NCBI RefSeq assembly: GCF_006861825.1
Contig: NZ_VDGI01000012.1
Location: forward strand, 1-64,000
Length of the DNA stretch: 64,000 nt
Direction of reading: 5' to 3'
Source: Psychrobacillus vulpis
Lineage (GTDB): Bacteria > Bacillota > Bacilli > Bacillales_A > Planococcaceae
Shown here: positions 9,605 to 18,782 of the stretch, one piece after another
Position numbering within the stretch: position 1 is the first letter of the stretch
How the letters are laid out: every line of letters begins with the position of its first letter
Made by a program: the position numbers and the translations under genes
The notes under the pieces: generated by a model
The model's input: the letters and a program-made list of their open reading frames with translations, nothing else
Database searches by the model: none
Told to the model about the DNA's origin: nothing

Positions 9605-9988
9605 ATGAAAAAGAATCCAATTATTCCATTTATCTTAATTATGGCATTTGGTATCGGTCTTATTTTCTTCTTATCTGTTGAAGGTGTAAGTAACAAAGAA
9701 GAAATTGCTTCAGAACATGCTGAAGGCGAAGAAGGTGCTGCTGAAGGTGGCGAGGAAGCAGCAGCTGGTAACTTTGATCCGGAAGCTCTTGCTCAAGGAA
9801 AATGTATCGGTTGTCATGGTAACAGTTATGAAGGACAAGGTGCATTCCCTTCTCTAGTAGCTACAAAATTATCTGAAGATGAGATTAAAGATGTTTTAGC
9901 TAATGGTAAAGGTGCAATGCCTGCTGGACTAGTTCCAGAAGAAAATCTTGACGCTATGGCGGCATGGGTTAAATCTTTAGGTGAATAA
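9605..9988 (+). CDS. cccA: Membrane-anchored cytochrome c-550
   Basis: This small c-type cytochrome carries electrons on the outer face of the membrane. The 127-residue protein has an uncleaved N-terminal anchor (about residues 5-24), an acidic, Ala/Gly-rich linker (about 30-55) and one haem domain with CIGCH (C67, C70, H71) and a probable axial Met105 in GAMPAG. The ATG at 9605 has GGGAGG seven bases upstream. B. subtilis cccA also lies between sigA and yqfN; here the acyl-CoA dehydrogenase gene is inserted between them. Confidence 0.93.
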   Translation: MKKNPIIPFILIMAFGIGLIFFLSVEGVSNKEEIASEHAEGEEGAAEGGEEAAAGNFDPEALAQGKCIGCHGNSYEGQGAFPSLVATKLSEDEIKDVLANGKGAMPAGLVPEENLDAMAAWVKSLGE

Positions 9989-9998
9989 TAATATTTTA

Positions 9999-10037
9999 AA
10001 AAGGCCTCAGATTCTATAAAAGAATCGAGGTCTTTTT
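9999..10037 (+). terminator. Rho-independent terminator after cccA
   Basis: AAGGCCTCAGATTCT pairs imperfectly with AGAATCGAGGTCTT, followed by TTTTTA. Confidence 0.85.
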
Positions 10038-10073
10038 TACTTTTTGTTATAATGGATTGAAGAGGTGTTTATA

Positions 10074-10772
10074 TTGAATGCAAAAAATTTATCAGAACGA
10101 TTAAAAAAGGTAGCTTTTTATGTTGAAAAAAATACTGTACTTGCCGATATCGGAAGTGACCATGCATACTTACCGTGTTATCTAGTTCATACTGGAAAAA
10201 TAACAAAAGCAATTGCTGGAGAAGTAGTAAAAGGACCTTTTGAGTCAGCTAAAAATCAAGTAGCACAAGAAGGATTATCCAATATTATCGATGTCCGATT
10301 AGGAAATGGATTAGAAGTTATAAAAGAAATTGATGCTGTACAAACAATAACCATTGCTGGTATGGGGGGCCCATTAATCTCTTCCATTCTAGAAACAGGT
10401 AAAAATAAATTAGCTTCAGTAGATTGTTTAATTCTTCAACCGAATATTCACGCTAAGGCGATTCGTGAATGGGCAATGAAAGAAAACTGGAATATAGTGA
10501 ATGAAGCGATTCTGGAAGAGCAAGATAAAATTTATGAAATACTCGTATTAAAACGGGGAAAAATGAATCTTACAAATAAGGAAGCTTTATTAGGTCCTAT
10601 ATTGATGAAAGATAAGTCAGACGCTTTCATGAAAAAATGGTCAAACGAAGTAAGTGAATGGCAGCGGATTTTAGATCAGCTTGAAAAAACGACTTTAACT
10701 GAAGAAGTTCGACAGAAAAAAGAAGAGCTTATGGATAAAATTTCATTAGTTAAGGAGTCAATAACATCATGA
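10074..10772 (+). CDS. trmK: tRNA (adenine(22)-N(1))-methyltransferase
   Basis: TrmK methylates A22 of tRNA using S-adenosylmethionine. The 232-residue protein has a Rossmann fold with the SAM-binding block VLADIGSDHAYLPCYL and the family motif ITIAGMGGPLI, then a helical C-terminal tail. The TTG at 10074 is the best start: AGAGGTG lies upstream at about seven bases, while the GTG at 10065 overlaps that site and the ATG at 10078 is out of frame. Its end overlaps yqfO by four bases, as expected for the trmK-yqfO pair. Confidence 0.93.
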   Translation: MNAKNLSERLKKVAFYVEKNTVLADIGSDHAYLPCYLVHTGKITKAIAGEVVKGPFESAKNQVAQEGLSNIIDVRLGNGLEVIKEIDAVQTITIAGMGGPLISSILETGKNKLASVDCLILQPNIHAKAIREWAMKENWNIVNEAILEEQDKIYEILVLKRGKMNLTNKEALLGPILMKDKSDAFMKKWSNEVSEWQRILDQLEKTTLTEEVRQKKEELMDKISLVKESITS

Positions 10773-11887
10773 AACTTGCAAATGGACAACAGCTCATAGA
10801 ACTTTTTGAGAAGTGGGCTCCTAAGTCATTAGCTGTGGATGGAGATCCAGTTGGCCTTCAAATAGGAACACTAAATAAGACTATCTCTAAAGTCCTTGTA
10901 ACTTTAGATGTAAACCTTAAAATAGTGGAGGAAGCAATCGAACAGCAATGTGAATTAATTATTGCACATCATCCTCCAATTTTTAGAGGGCTAAAGAATA
11001 TGCGTACAGATATACCACAAGGAAGATTAATCGAGAAGCTGATTAAGCATAATATAGCCGTATATGCTGCTCATACAAATTTAGATATAGCTACCGGTGG
11101 AGTTAATGATTTACTCGCAAATGCATTACAATTAAAAGATGTAAAAATTTTAGAACAAACTTCTGCAGAAAAATTGATGAAGCTTTCAGTGTTTACTCCT
11201 AAAGAAGCAACAGAACAAATTAGAACCGCTTTAGCTAATTCAGGTGCTGGTAAAATTGGAGATTATACAAGTTGCAGTTTTACTTCCCATGGAGAGGGGC
11301 GTTTCAAGCCTTTAGAGAGTGCTACCCCATATATCGGTAAAGCTAATGAGCTTTCCATTGTAGATGAAGATAAAGTGGAAGTTGTATTTCCACAATCGAT
11401 AAAAAATCGTGTATTAAAAGCATTACTTACAAATCATCCATATGAAGAACCCGCTTATGACTTGTACCTGCTAGATACTGAAGTAAATGAAAAAGGACTT
11501 GGAAGAATTGGGGAATTATCAAATTCTATAACACTTGCCGATTATGCTCAAACCGTAAAGAGCCAGTTAAATGTTCCGTTTGTGCGTGTTGTAGGGGATT
11601 TGGATAGAAAAGTTCAAAAGGTAGCAGTTTTAGGGGGAGATGGAAATAAGTACATCCACATTGCTAAAAGAGCGGGTGCAGATGTATTTATAACAGGTGA
11701 TTTATATTTCCATATTGCACAAGATGCTGAAGCAATTGATCTGGCAGTAATTGATCCAGGGCATCATATTGAACAAATTATGAAAGCTGGAGTGGCAGAT
11801 TATATGAATAAAGTATGCGAAAGTCATAAAATTACTTGCTCCTTCATACCTTCCAAGTTTTCAACAGAGCCTTTCCAGCTTATATAG
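10769..11887 (+). CDS. yqfO: NIF3-family metal-binding protein YqfO
   Basis: YqfO belongs to the NIF3/DUF34 family, often named GTP cyclohydrolase I type 2 homolog; its true reaction is not established. The 372-residue form has two NIF3 halves (about 1-125 and 250-372) around an inserted PII/CutA-like domain. Metal ligands are visible in IIAHHPPIF and AAHTNLD near the N-terminus and in the C-terminal PGHHIEQ. The ATGA overlap with trmK suggests translational coupling. Confidence 0.92.
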   Translation: MKLANGQQLIELFEKWAPKSLAVDGDPVGLQIGTLNKTISKVLVTLDVNLKIVEEAIEQQCELIIAHHPPIFRGLKNMRTDIPQGRLIEKLIKHNIAVYAAHTNLDIATGGVNDLLANALQLKDVKILEQTSAEKLMKLSVFTPKEATEQIRTALANSGAGKIGDYTSCSFTSHGEGRFKPLESATPYIGKANELSIVDEDKVEVVFPQSIKNRVLKALLTNHPYEEPAYDLYLLDTEVNEKGLGRIGELSNSITLADYAQTVKSQLNVPFVRVVGDLDRKVQKVAVLGGDGNKYIHIAKRAGADVFITGDLYFHIAQDAEAIDLAVIDPGHHIEQIMKAGVADYMNKVCESHKITCSFIPSKFSTEPFQLI

Positions 11888-11904
11888 TAAAATTTCTCTT
11901 AACT

Positions 11905-11952
11905 GAAAAAACCTAAATGCTAAGATTAACTTGGCATTTAGGTTCTTCTTTT
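11905..11952. terminator. Two-way terminator between yqfO and ispH
   Basis: AACCTAAATGC pairs with GCATTTAGGTT, with A-rich sequence on the left and T-rich on the right, so it can stop transcription of both converging genes. Confidence 0.85.
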
Positions 11953-12932
11953 TACTCATTTACCTCGTACGGTTCTATGCGAATGACAGGTTTTGGTACT
12001 TTTATCTTTGGAAGAATTTTTTCTGGCAATACTTTTTTAGCTGTATCATGTGTAGACGGATCATTCGGATCGTATTGTTCTAAAAACTGAATAACTTCTT
12101 TTACGATTGGAGTTGGCGTAGATGCTCCAGCAGTCACCGCTACATGGTTAATATTGTCTAACCATTCTAGTTTGATCTCGGATATGTCACCTATACGATA
12201 AGAAGGAGTGCCTGCTATTTCCTCTGAGACTTGCGTCAATCTATTAGAGTTATTACTCATTGGATCTCCAACAACTATTAATAGCTCTGCTTCTCCTGCT
12301 TGTTCAGCAACAGCTTCCTGTCGGACTTGTGTAGCTAAACAAATCTCTTTATGCACTTCAATATGAGGAAACTTTTCTTCTAACTTTTCCATAAGATGTA
12401 CAACATCCCATTGAGACATCGTAGTCTGGTTTGTTACAAGAAGCTTATCTGTCTCAATCGTTAAGTTTTCAACATCCGCTAAAGTCTGAACGAGATGAAC
12501 TTTTGTAGGTGCAACACCAATAGCGCCTTCTGGCTCTGGATGACCCTTTTTCCCAATATATATAATATCGTAGCCTTCAGCTGTCTTTTCTTTAATAAGA
12601 TCATGTGTAACAGTTACATCTGGGCAAGTCGCATCGATGGAAACTAATCCTCTTTTACGTGCAAGTTCTTTCACTTCAGGAGATACGCCATGCGCTGTAA
12701 AAATAACAGTTCCTTGATCGACTTTTGACAAAATATCTAAACGGTTTTCACCATCTAAAGTTATAATACCATCTTGTTCAAATGCGTCTGTTACATGCTT
12801 GTTATGGACAATCATACCTAAAATATATATTGGCCGAGGAAGAGATGTGTCTAATGCAGCATTTCGTGCAATAACCATTGCATCTACTACTCCATAACAA
12901 TAACCCCTTGGCGAAATTTTTTGTACAATCAT
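11952..12932 (-). CDS. ispH: 4-hydroxy-3-methylbut-2-enyl diphosphate reductase
   Basis: IspH is the last enzyme of the MEP isoprenoid pathway and converts HMBPP to IPP and DMAPP with a [4Fe-4S] cluster. The three cluster cysteines are C12 (RGYCYGV), C103 (DATCPDV) and C198 (EICLAT) in a 326-residue protein. The ATG at 12932 has AAAGGAG nine bases upstream; an in-frame ATG 54 bases earlier has none. ispG of the same pathway lies about 7 kb away on the same strand. Confidence 0.97.
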   Translation of the reverse strand: MIVQKISPRGYCYGVVDAMVIARNAALDTSLPRPIYILGMIVHNKHVTDAFEQDGIITLDGENRLDILSKVDQGTVIFTAHGVSPEVKELARKRGLVSIDATCPDVTVTHDLIKEKTAEGYDIIYIGKKGHPEPEGAIGVAPTKVHLVQTLADVENLTIETDKLLVTNQTTMSQWDVVHLMEKLEEKFPHIEVHKEICLATQVRQEAVAEQAGEAELLIVVGDPMSNNSNRLTQVSEEIAGTPSYRIGDISEIKLEWLDNINHVAVTAGASTPTPIVKEVIQFLEQYDPNDPSTHDTAKKVLPEKILPKIKVPKPVIRIEPYEVNE

Positions 12933-12998
12933 TTCTATAACTCCTTTCAATACGAGCATACTCATATTATAACGGAGCGCATACATGAATACAAAACT

Positions 12999-13583
12999 TT
13001 AAAATGGTGGCTGGAATATCCGAGGAAGGGAAGCTCCGGTGGAAACAGCGGAAGCAGCTGCTCTTGAAGCTGTAGATGCACTAGCAGCGGTATTTGCTGC
13101 GGCTCCTGCAGAAGAGGCAGCCGTAGTTGCATTTGGTGCGGATTGAAAACCTCTATAGAGCTTCCAAAGTGCTGGAACGTTTTGAAGCATAGGTGCATAT
13201 TGCCTTACCATTGGTGTAATTTGTTGGGCAGTATTTAGAAATTTATCAGCAGTTTGTAAATAAGACATTGCTTTACTCCCAGTAGGGGCTCCTTGTGCCA
13301 TTCCTCCTAATGGGTTATTTCCTTGCATACGAGAAGCAATATTACCAAGGTTACCTAAAAAATTTCCTCCAGGTCTATTTGGTTGCATTTGAGCAGTTAA
13401 GTTACTTAGATTTCCGAAAAAACCTCCTCCTGGATTACTAGGTTGTGTAGGGGGTGAAAAGTTACCTGGATTGCCAAAAAAATCTCCTGCTGGGGGAGAC
13501 ATTGGCATTTGAGGTGCACCTGTAAAATTAAAAAAGCCACTACCACCAGTTTGAGAGAAAGGATAAAAAGACTCATAGCGCAT
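12999..13583 (-). CDS. yqfQ: VrrA/YqfQ-like low-complexity protein
   Basis: The function is unknown; by position this matches B. subtilis yqfQ (a VrrA homologue) between yqfP/ispH and yqfR/cshB. The 194-residue protein opens MRYESFYPF and then has Gly/Pro/Phe/Asn-rich repeats built on F(F/L)GN(P/L)(G/S)N (about 20-90). A short helical block near 105-140 (KAMSYLQTADKFLNTAQQ) follows, and then an Ala/Ser-rich stretch. GGAGA precedes the ATG at 13583. The repeats are the kind that vary in number between strains (VrrA is a known typing locus in B. anthracis). Confidence 0.75.
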   Translation of the reverse strand: MRYESFYPFSQTGGSGFFNFTGAPQMPMSPPAGDFFGNPGNFSPPTQPSNPGGGFFGNLSNLTAQMQPNRPGGNFLGNLGNIASRMQGNNPLGGMAQGAPTGSKAMSYLQTADKFLNTAQQITPMVRQYAPMLQNVPALWKLYRGFQSAPNATTAASSAGAAANTAASASTASRAAASAVSTGASLPRIFQPPF

Positions 13584-13685
13584 TATATCATCTCCTTTCG
13601 ACAATGTGAGTCCTTCTATTCTATGCAAATTATACGTTTTATGTACAATCGTGGTACAATAAAGAAATGTGAGGGAGGGACTCAA

Positions 13686-14984
13686 ATGTCCAAATATACA
13701 GATTATAATTTTCAGCCTTTTTTACAAACTGCAATCGATAAATTAGGCTTTCAAGAACCAACGCCAATTCAAAAAGAAATGATTCCTTTAGTATTAAAAG
13801 GTAAAAGCGCGATTGGTCAAGCACATACTGGAACAGGAAAAACACATAGTTTTTTGATCCCAATTGTTGAAAAAATAGATGCTAGTAAACAAGAAGTACA
13901 AGCAATTATTACATCACCAACAAGAGAGCTTGCAACACAAATTTATAATGAGTTGAACAAGCTAGTAGAAGGAACAGAAATTCAAGCGAAGTTATTTATC
14001 GGTGGTACTGATAAAGCTCGTTCCATTGAAAAGCTAAAAACACAGCCACAAATTGTCGTTGGAACACCAGGACGAATTCGTGATCTGACAGTAGAACAAG
14101 CTTTACTAGTTCATACTTCAAACATTTTAGTAGTAGATGAAGCAGACTTAGCATTTGATTTAGGTTTTATTAATGAAATCGATCAATTTGCTTCACGCAT
14201 GCCGGAACAACTTGAAATGTATGTATTCTCAGCAACAATTCCAGAAAAGTTACAACCATTTTTGAAAAAATATATGGATTCACCAATCCATATTAAAATT
14301 GGAGACAAGCGTCCTGTAGCCGAAGGGATTGACTTTACTGTTGTTCCAGTTCGAAGTAAATCTCGTAAAAAACGTTTGTTAGATGTAATGGAAGGGATTA
14401 ACCCATATTTAGCAATAATCTTTGCTAATACAAAACAACATGCAGATGAGGTAGCGAATTATTTACAAGGTAACGGAGTAAAGGTCGGCGTTGTTCATGG
14501 GGATATTGCTCCACGTGATCGTAAACGTGTGATGAAACAAATCCATGAATTAGAATTCCAATATATTGTTGCTACTGACTTAGCAGCACGTGGAATTGAT
14601 ATTCCTGGTGTAAGTCATGTTATTAACTATGAGATTCCGGATGACTTAGAGTTTTTCATTCATCGAGTTGGAAGAACTGCTCGTGCAGGTCTTACTGGTA
14701 CAGCAATTACATTATATGAACCATCTGATGAGGACGCGTTAATCCGCATTGAGAAAATGGGGATTACATTCGAGCATAAAGATGTAGTAAATGGTGAATG
14801 GTCTGAGTTAAAAGAAAGACATGCTCGTAAAAATCGTGCGAAAACGGAAAATGAAATTGATGCAAAAGCAAAAGCATTGGTTCGTAAACCGAAAAAAGTT
14901 AAACCAGGCTATAAACGTAATATGAAATGGGAAATGGATAAAATTAAAAAAAGAGAACGCCGTATAAAAAATCGGAAGAAATAA
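13686..14984 (+). CDS. cshB: DEAD-box ATP-dependent RNA helicase CshB
   Basis: This cold-shock-type RNA helicase unwinds structured RNA. The 432-residue protein shows motif I (AHTGTGKT), Ia (PTRELA), II (DEAD in VVDEADLA), III (SAT), V ([10 protein letters not shown]) and VI ([10 protein letters not shown]), then a Lys/Arg-rich tail (about 380-432). The ATG at 13686 follows GGGAGGGA. Its position next to yqfQ and nfo matches B. subtilis yqfR. Confidence 0.95.
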   Translation: MSKYTDYNFQPFLQTAIDKLGFQEPTPIQKEMIPLVLKGKSAIGQAHTGTGKTHSFLIPIVEKIDASKQEVQAIITSPTRELATQIYNELNKLVEGTEIQAKLFIGGTDKARSIEKLKTQPQIVVGTPGRIRDLTVEQALLVHTSNILVVDEADLAFDLGFINEIDQFASRMPEQLEMYVFSATIPEKLQPFLKKYMDSPIHIKIGDKRPVAEGIDFTVVPVRSKSRKKRLLDVMEGINPYLAIIFANTKQHADEVANYLQGNGVKVGVVHGDIAPRDRKRVMKQIHELEFQYIVATDLAARGIDIPGVSHVINYEIPDDLEFFIHRVGRTARAGLTGTAITLYEPSDEDALIRIEKMGITFEHKDVVNGEWSELKERHARKNRAKTENEIDAKAKALVRKPKKVKPGYKRNMKWEMDKIKKRERRIKNRKK

Positions 14985-14997
14985 GGGGGTTTTTTCT

Positions 14998-15885
14998 ATG
15001 CTTTTAGGATCTCATGTTTCGATGAGCGGGAAAAAAATGCTACTTGCTTCAAGTGAAGAAGCAGCTTCATATGGTGCTAATACATTTATGATTTACACAG
15101 GTGCACCTCAGAATACTCGTAGAAAACCAATTGAGGAATTGAATATAGAGGAAGGCTTACAGCATATGAAAGATAATGGTTTATCCAATATCATTGTGCA
15201 TGCTCCTTATATTATTAATTTGGGGAATACGACAAAACCAGAGACATTTGCACTTGGAGTAGAGTTTCTTCAAAAGGAAGTAGAAAGAACTGCTGCATTT
15301 GGGGCAACTCAAATTGTACTACACCCCGGTGCGCATGTTGGCGCAGGAGCAGATGAAGGGATTAAAAAAATTGTGGAGGGCTTAAATGAAGTTCTTACAC
15401 AAGATTATCCTGTACAAATTGCACTTGAGACAATGGCTGGTAAAGGATCTGAATGTGGACGTACTTTTGAAGAACTAGCACAAATCATTAATGGAGTTGA
15501 AAATAATCATCGACTTTCCATTTGTTTAGATACATGCCACGTGCACGATGCAGGATATGACATCGTGAATGATTTTGATGGCGTTTTAAACGAGTTTGAT
15601 AAAGTGATTGGGCTAGACCGTTTAAAAGTGCTTCATGTTAATGATAGTAAAAACATTCGTGGAGCGGCAAAAGATCGACATGAAAACATTGGTTTTGGTG
15701 AGATTGGATTTGAAGCGCTGCAATACATTGTGCATCATCCACAGTTAATGCAACTACCAAAAATATTAGAAACTCCTTTTGTTGGAGTTGACGCCAAATC
15801 TAAACAATCACCTTATAAAGAAGAAATAGAAATGCTCCGTACTAAAACATTTACTCCGGAAGCAATTGATGCTTTAAGAGGTTAG
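14998..15885 (+). CDS. nfo: Endonuclease IV (AP endonuclease)
   Basis: Nfo cleaves DNA at abasic sites during base excision repair. The 295-residue TIM-barrel protein has the family blocks [49 protein letters not shown] and ILETPF with the zinc-binding His, Glu and Asp residues. The start codon follows AAGGGGG, 13 bases after cshB, so the two are probably co-transcribed. Confidence 0.97.
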   Translation: MLLGSHVSMSGKKMLLASSEEAASYGANTFMIYTGAPQNTRRKPIEELNIEEGLQHMKDNGLSNIIVHAPYIINLGNTTKPETFALGVEFLQKEVERTAAFGATQIVLHPGAHVGAGADEGIKKIVEGLNEVLTQDYPVQIALETMAGKGSECGRTFEELAQIINGVENNHRLSICLDTCHVHDAGYDIVNDFDGVLNEFDKVIGLDRLKVLHVNDSKNIRGAAKDRHENIGFGEIGFEALQYIVHHPQLMQLPKILETPFVGVDAKSKQSPYKEEIEMLRTKTFTPEAIDALRG

Positions 15886-15919
15886 TTTAAGCGTATATTA
15901 GATAGAATAGACTAATTGA

Positions 15920-15968
15920 AAATGCTTGTCAGTCGATGCGAAATAGTAACATAGACTGACAAGCATTT
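15920..15968. terminator. Perfect 15-bp inverted repeat after nfo
   Basis: AAATGCTTGTCAGTC (15920-15934) and GACTGACAAGCATTT (15954-15968) are exact reverse complements around a 19-base loop. The left arm resembles the interior of the insertion at 7401-7612 (GAAAACGCTTGTCAGTCGA), so this may be a shortened relative. It lies between the converging nfo and yqfT genes and could end both. Confidence 0.7.
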
Positions 15969-15988
15969 CTAAATGTTCTGTAGTACCC

Positions 15989-16255
15989 TCATTTTTCACG
16001 TAAAGATGAGGGTGCTTTTTGTTTTAATTGATGAAACAAATCAATTGCTCTTTGCTCACCTAGTGTGTTGATTAGTTTTTGTTGAATTGTCACTGGTACA
16101 CCTAGTACAAGCCAAGTAATCGAAATTTCTTGGAGTAGAGGGTAAACTTCTTTTATTTCTTTATCTGATAATTGTATATCGAATCCTTTAAGTATTTGTT
16201 TAAATTCTTGTATGGAACTCGTTTGTAATTGATAAATGAACTTCGCAATATCCAA
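15989..16255 (-). CDS. yqfT: Small DUF2624-like protein YqfT
   Basis: The function is unknown. The 88-residue all-helical protein matches B. subtilis yqfT in size and in position just after nfo. It contains the block LKGFDIQLSDKEIKEVYPLLQ. The start is TTG at 16255 with GAGAGG eight bases upstream; the nearby ATG is out of frame. It diverges from znuC, and the Zur box lies between them. Confidence 0.7.
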   Translation of the reverse strand: MDIAKFIYQLQTSSIQEFKQILKGFDIQLSDKEIKEVYPLLQEISITWLVLGVPVTIQQKLINTLGEQRAIDLFHQLKQKAPSSLREK

Positions 16256-16281
16256 TTGATCATCCTCTCAAGTTAATATTA

Positions 16282-16310
16282 TTTACACTTACGTTATTTT
16301 CCTCTATACT
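16282..16310 (+). promoter_or_regulatory. Sigma-A promoter of znuC-znuB-zur
   Basis: TTTACA (16282-16287), a 17-base spacer and TATACT (16305-16310) give a near-consensus promoter. The predicted start is close to 16317, right before the Zur box. Confidence 0.75.
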
Positions 16311-16320
16311 ATTACTTTGT

Positions 16321-16341
16321 AAATCGTAATGATTATTGATT
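16321..16341 (+). promoter_or_regulatory. Zur box
   Basis: AAATCGTAAT, one base, then ATTATTGATT. The left half equals the B. subtilis Zur consensus (AAATCGTAATnATTACGATTT) exactly and the right half fits 7 of 10. It covers the first transcribed bases, a natural position for repression by zinc-bound Zur. Confidence 0.85.
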
Positions 16342-16358
16342 AGAATAGAGGAATAAAA

Positions 16359-17126
16359 ATGCCCAACCAATTAATCCATTTACAACATGTATATTATCAA
16401 TATGAACAAACAGAAGCCTTAAAAGATATAACGCTAACAATCGACGAAGGGGACTTTCTAGCAATCATTGGTCCGAATGGATCGGGAAAGTCGACACTAC
16501 TAAAAATAATGTTAGGATTATTAAAACCTACAAAGGGTGAAGTTTTACTATTTGGAAAACCTGCTCCATTATTTAAAGAAAGGGAGCTAATAGGTTATGT
16601 TTCGCAAAAATCGAATGCATTTAATACGGGATTTCCTGCTACAGTAGAAGAAGTTGTTAAAAGTGGTTTAACTAAAAAAGTTGGCTTATTCCATGCTTAC
16701 CCGAAAAATGTTCAGTCAAAAGTAAAAGATGCGCTAACATCTGTAGGGATGGAAATGTTCGCCCAAAAAAATATTGGAGATTTGTCTGGTGGTCAACAAC
16801 AACGAGTATTCATCGCAAGGGCATTAATCAGTAATCCAAAAATATTAATATTGGATGAGCCTACAGTTGGGGTAGATAGTGAAAATGTACGTTCATTTTA
16901 TCATATGTTATCTCATTTAAATCGGGAACACCAAATAACAATTGTGTTAGTCACACATGATGTGGATGCAGTATCGAAAAGCATTAGTCATGTTGCATGT
17001 CTTAATCAGACGATTCATTTTCACGGTTTTCAAAACGAAATGAATTCTATGAGTGATGAACAATTAGAAGCTTGGTACGGGCATTCTGTACGAAAAGTGA
17101 ATCATCAAAATGAGGTGCAATTATGA
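16359..17126 (+). CDS. znuC: Zinc ABC transporter ATP-binding protein
   Basis: ZnuC powers uptake of zinc through ZnuB. The 255-residue ATPase has Walker A GPNGSGKST (38-46), the signature LSGGQQQR, Walker B ILILDEPTVG and the switch His (VTHD). It is the first gene behind the Zur box, overlaps znuB by four bases and is followed by zur. No substrate-binding lipoprotein is in this operon, so a ZnuA/AdcA partner must be encoded elsewhere. Confidence 0.93.
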   Translation: MPNQLIHLQHVYYQYEQTEALKDITLTIDEGDFLAIIGPNGSGKSTLLKIMLGLLKPTKGEVLLFGKPAPLFKERELIGYVSQKSNAFNTGFPATVEEVVKSGLTKKVGLFHAYPKNVQSKVKDALTSVGMEMFAQKNIGDLSGGQQQRVFIARALISNPKILILDEPTVGVDSENVRSFYHMLSHLNREHQITIVLVTHDVDAVSKSISHVACLNQTIHFHGFQNEMNSMSDEQLEAWYGHSVRKVNHQNEVQL

Positions 17127-17944
17127 TTGAGGCAATATTACAATATCAATTTTTACAAAATGCATTTATTTCTGGGTTAATCATTGGAGTTATTGCACCA
17201 TTACTTGGAGTTTTTATCGTTGTACGAAGACTTTCTTTAATTGCTGATGCGTTGAGTCATGTAACGTTAGCTGGAATAGCTGGGAGTCTGTATTTAAGTC
17301 AATCGATAGGAGCACTGGCGTTATTAAATCCATTATATTTAGGGATTGTCGCTTCTGTTACAGGCTCTCTATTTATTGAACGTCTCAGAAGATTATATAA
17401 GCATTATGAAGAACTTGCGATACCAATCATTATGTCGGCTGGTTTAGGCTTTAGCGCAATATTTATATCACTCGCACAGGGGTTTAGTTCTGATTTATTT
17501 AGCTATTTATTTGGTTCTGTTTCAGCAGTAAGTCAGCAAGATTTATGGATTGTTATAAGTATTGCCATCGTTGTTTTATTATTTTTAATGTTGTTTTATA
17601 AAGAGTTGTTTGTACTTTCCTTTGATGAAGAGTATGCAAAAGCATCTGGGCTTCCTGCAAAGTGGATTCATGTTCTATTTATGATTGTGACTGCATTAGT
17701 TATTGCTGGTTCGATGCGAATTGTTGGGATATTACTCGTTTCTTCTTTAATGACTTTACCAGTTGCTGCTGCAATGCGAATCGCGAAAGGATTTAAACAA
17801 GCTTTAATCTTCTCTGTCTTATTTGGTGAGTCTGCAGTGATTATTGGATTAGTGAGCGCGTATTACTTAGATTTAGCACCAGGTGGTACAATCGTAGTAA
17901 CGTCGATTATTATTTTACTTCTTACTATTACATTGAAAAAATGA
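17123..17944 (+). CDS. znuB: Zinc ABC transporter permease
   Basis: This family-3 metal ABC permease forms the membrane channel. The 273-residue protein has about eight hydrophobic segments and the conserved family blocks VVRRLSLIADALSHVTLAG and SMRIVGILLVSSLMTLPVAAA. Its ATGA start overlaps the znuC stop. Confidence 0.93.
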   Translation: MIEAILQYQFLQNAFISGLIIGVIAPLLGVFIVVRRLSLIADALSHVTLAGIAGSLYLSQSIGALALLNPLYLGIVASVTGSLFIERLRRLYKHYEELAIPIIMSAGLGFSAIFISLAQGFSSDLFSYLFGSVSAVSQQDLWIVISIAIVVLLFLMLFYKELFVLSFDEEYAKASGLPAKWIHVLFMIVTALVIAGSMRIVGILLVSSLMTLPVAAAMRIAKGFKQALIFSVLFGESAVIIGLVSAYYLDLAPGGTIVVTSIIILLLTITLKK

Positions 17945-17966
17945 GTATGAGAGGAGCAGTATCGCA

Positions 17967-18377
17967 ATGAACATTGATAAAGCATGGGAAATTCTAAAAA
18001 AAGAAGGTTATAAAAAAACCGATAAACGCGAACAAATTTTAGAAATCTTTTCAAATACAGAGAAATATATAACGGCAAGAGATATTCTAGATGTCATGAT
18101 GGTGGAACATCCAGGGATGAGCTATGATACAATCTATCGTAATTTAAGCACTTTTGTAGATCTTGGTATTTTAGAAGAAACAGAACTGACAGGTGAAAAG
18201 CATTTCAGGATGCAATGCGAAATGGATCACCATCATCATCATTTTATTTGTATGTCATGTGGAAATATTAAAGAAATAAATTATTGTCCGATGGAAGTGC
18301 TGCAAAATGCGATTCCTACTTACCAAATTGATAGCCATAAGTTCGAAATCTACGGAAAATGCCCAGAGTGTCATTAA
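17967..18377 (+). CDS. zur: Zinc uptake regulator (Fur family)
   Basis: Zur represses zinc uptake genes when zinc is sufficient. The 136-residue protein has the Fur winged helix (about 10-80, GMSYDTIYRNLSTFVDLGILEE), the His-rich hinge DHHHHHFICMSCG and a second CxxC (CPECH) at the C-terminus for the structural zinc. GAGGAG precedes the ATG at 17967. Because it is in the operon behind the Zur box, it probably regulates itself. Confidence 0.95.
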   Translation: MNIDKAWEILKKEGYKKTDKREQILEIFSNTEKYITARDILDVMMVEHPGMSYDTIYRNLSTFVDLGILEETELTGEKHFRMQCEMDHHHHHFICMSCGNIKEINYCPMEVLQNAIPTYQIDSHKFEIYGKCPECH

Positions 18378-18458
18378 TAAATACACAAGAGCCCGACAGA
18401 CTGCTTTTGGTTGGGTTAATTAAAGAAAAAATGCTTTCCCAAAATTAGAGTAGCGAGA

Positions 18459-18651
18459 GCTGGGACATAAGTAGAAATTTCAAAGAAACTGGCGGAAATT
18501 TTCGATAAAAATCTGATACTTTATAAAATTGATTGAAGTGTAGGGTCGACTCCTGCGGGAATAGCACGAGTGAGAGACTACAGGCTCGAGCCGTGCCCGC
18601 GGAAAGCGTACCCGAAACGAAAATCAATTTTTGGGTTTTGTCCCCAGCCTC
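18459..18651. repeat. 193-bp MITE-like intergenic element
   Basis: The ends GCTGGGACATAA and TTTTGTCCCCAGC form terminal inverted repeats. The core (GACTCCTGCGGGAATAGCAC ... GCCCGCGGAAAGCG) is far richer in G+C than its surroundings. The same core recurs at 51716-51818, 52063-52157 and, inverted, near 58900 and 59200. It is non-coding. Similar intergenic cores are common in Bacillales genomes, as far as I recall. Confidence 0.8.
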
Positions 18652-18745
18652 ACTCTTTTTTTGTTATGGATAGATACTACTTATTAATTGAAAGTACGAT
18701 GATCATGGGGTTATCTGTATGCTTAGTTTATCTACTTTCTAATCT

Positions 18746-18781
18746 AAAAAAACTCCGCCAAACGTTTGACGGAGTTTTTTT
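18746..18781. terminator. Two-way terminator between zur and yqfW
   Basis: ACTCCGCCAAACG / CGTTTGACGGAGT is an almost perfect palindrome flanked by A7 on the left and T7 on the right. The stretch from 18378 to here holds only this and the 193-bp element. Confidence 0.85.
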
Positions 18782-18782
18782 A

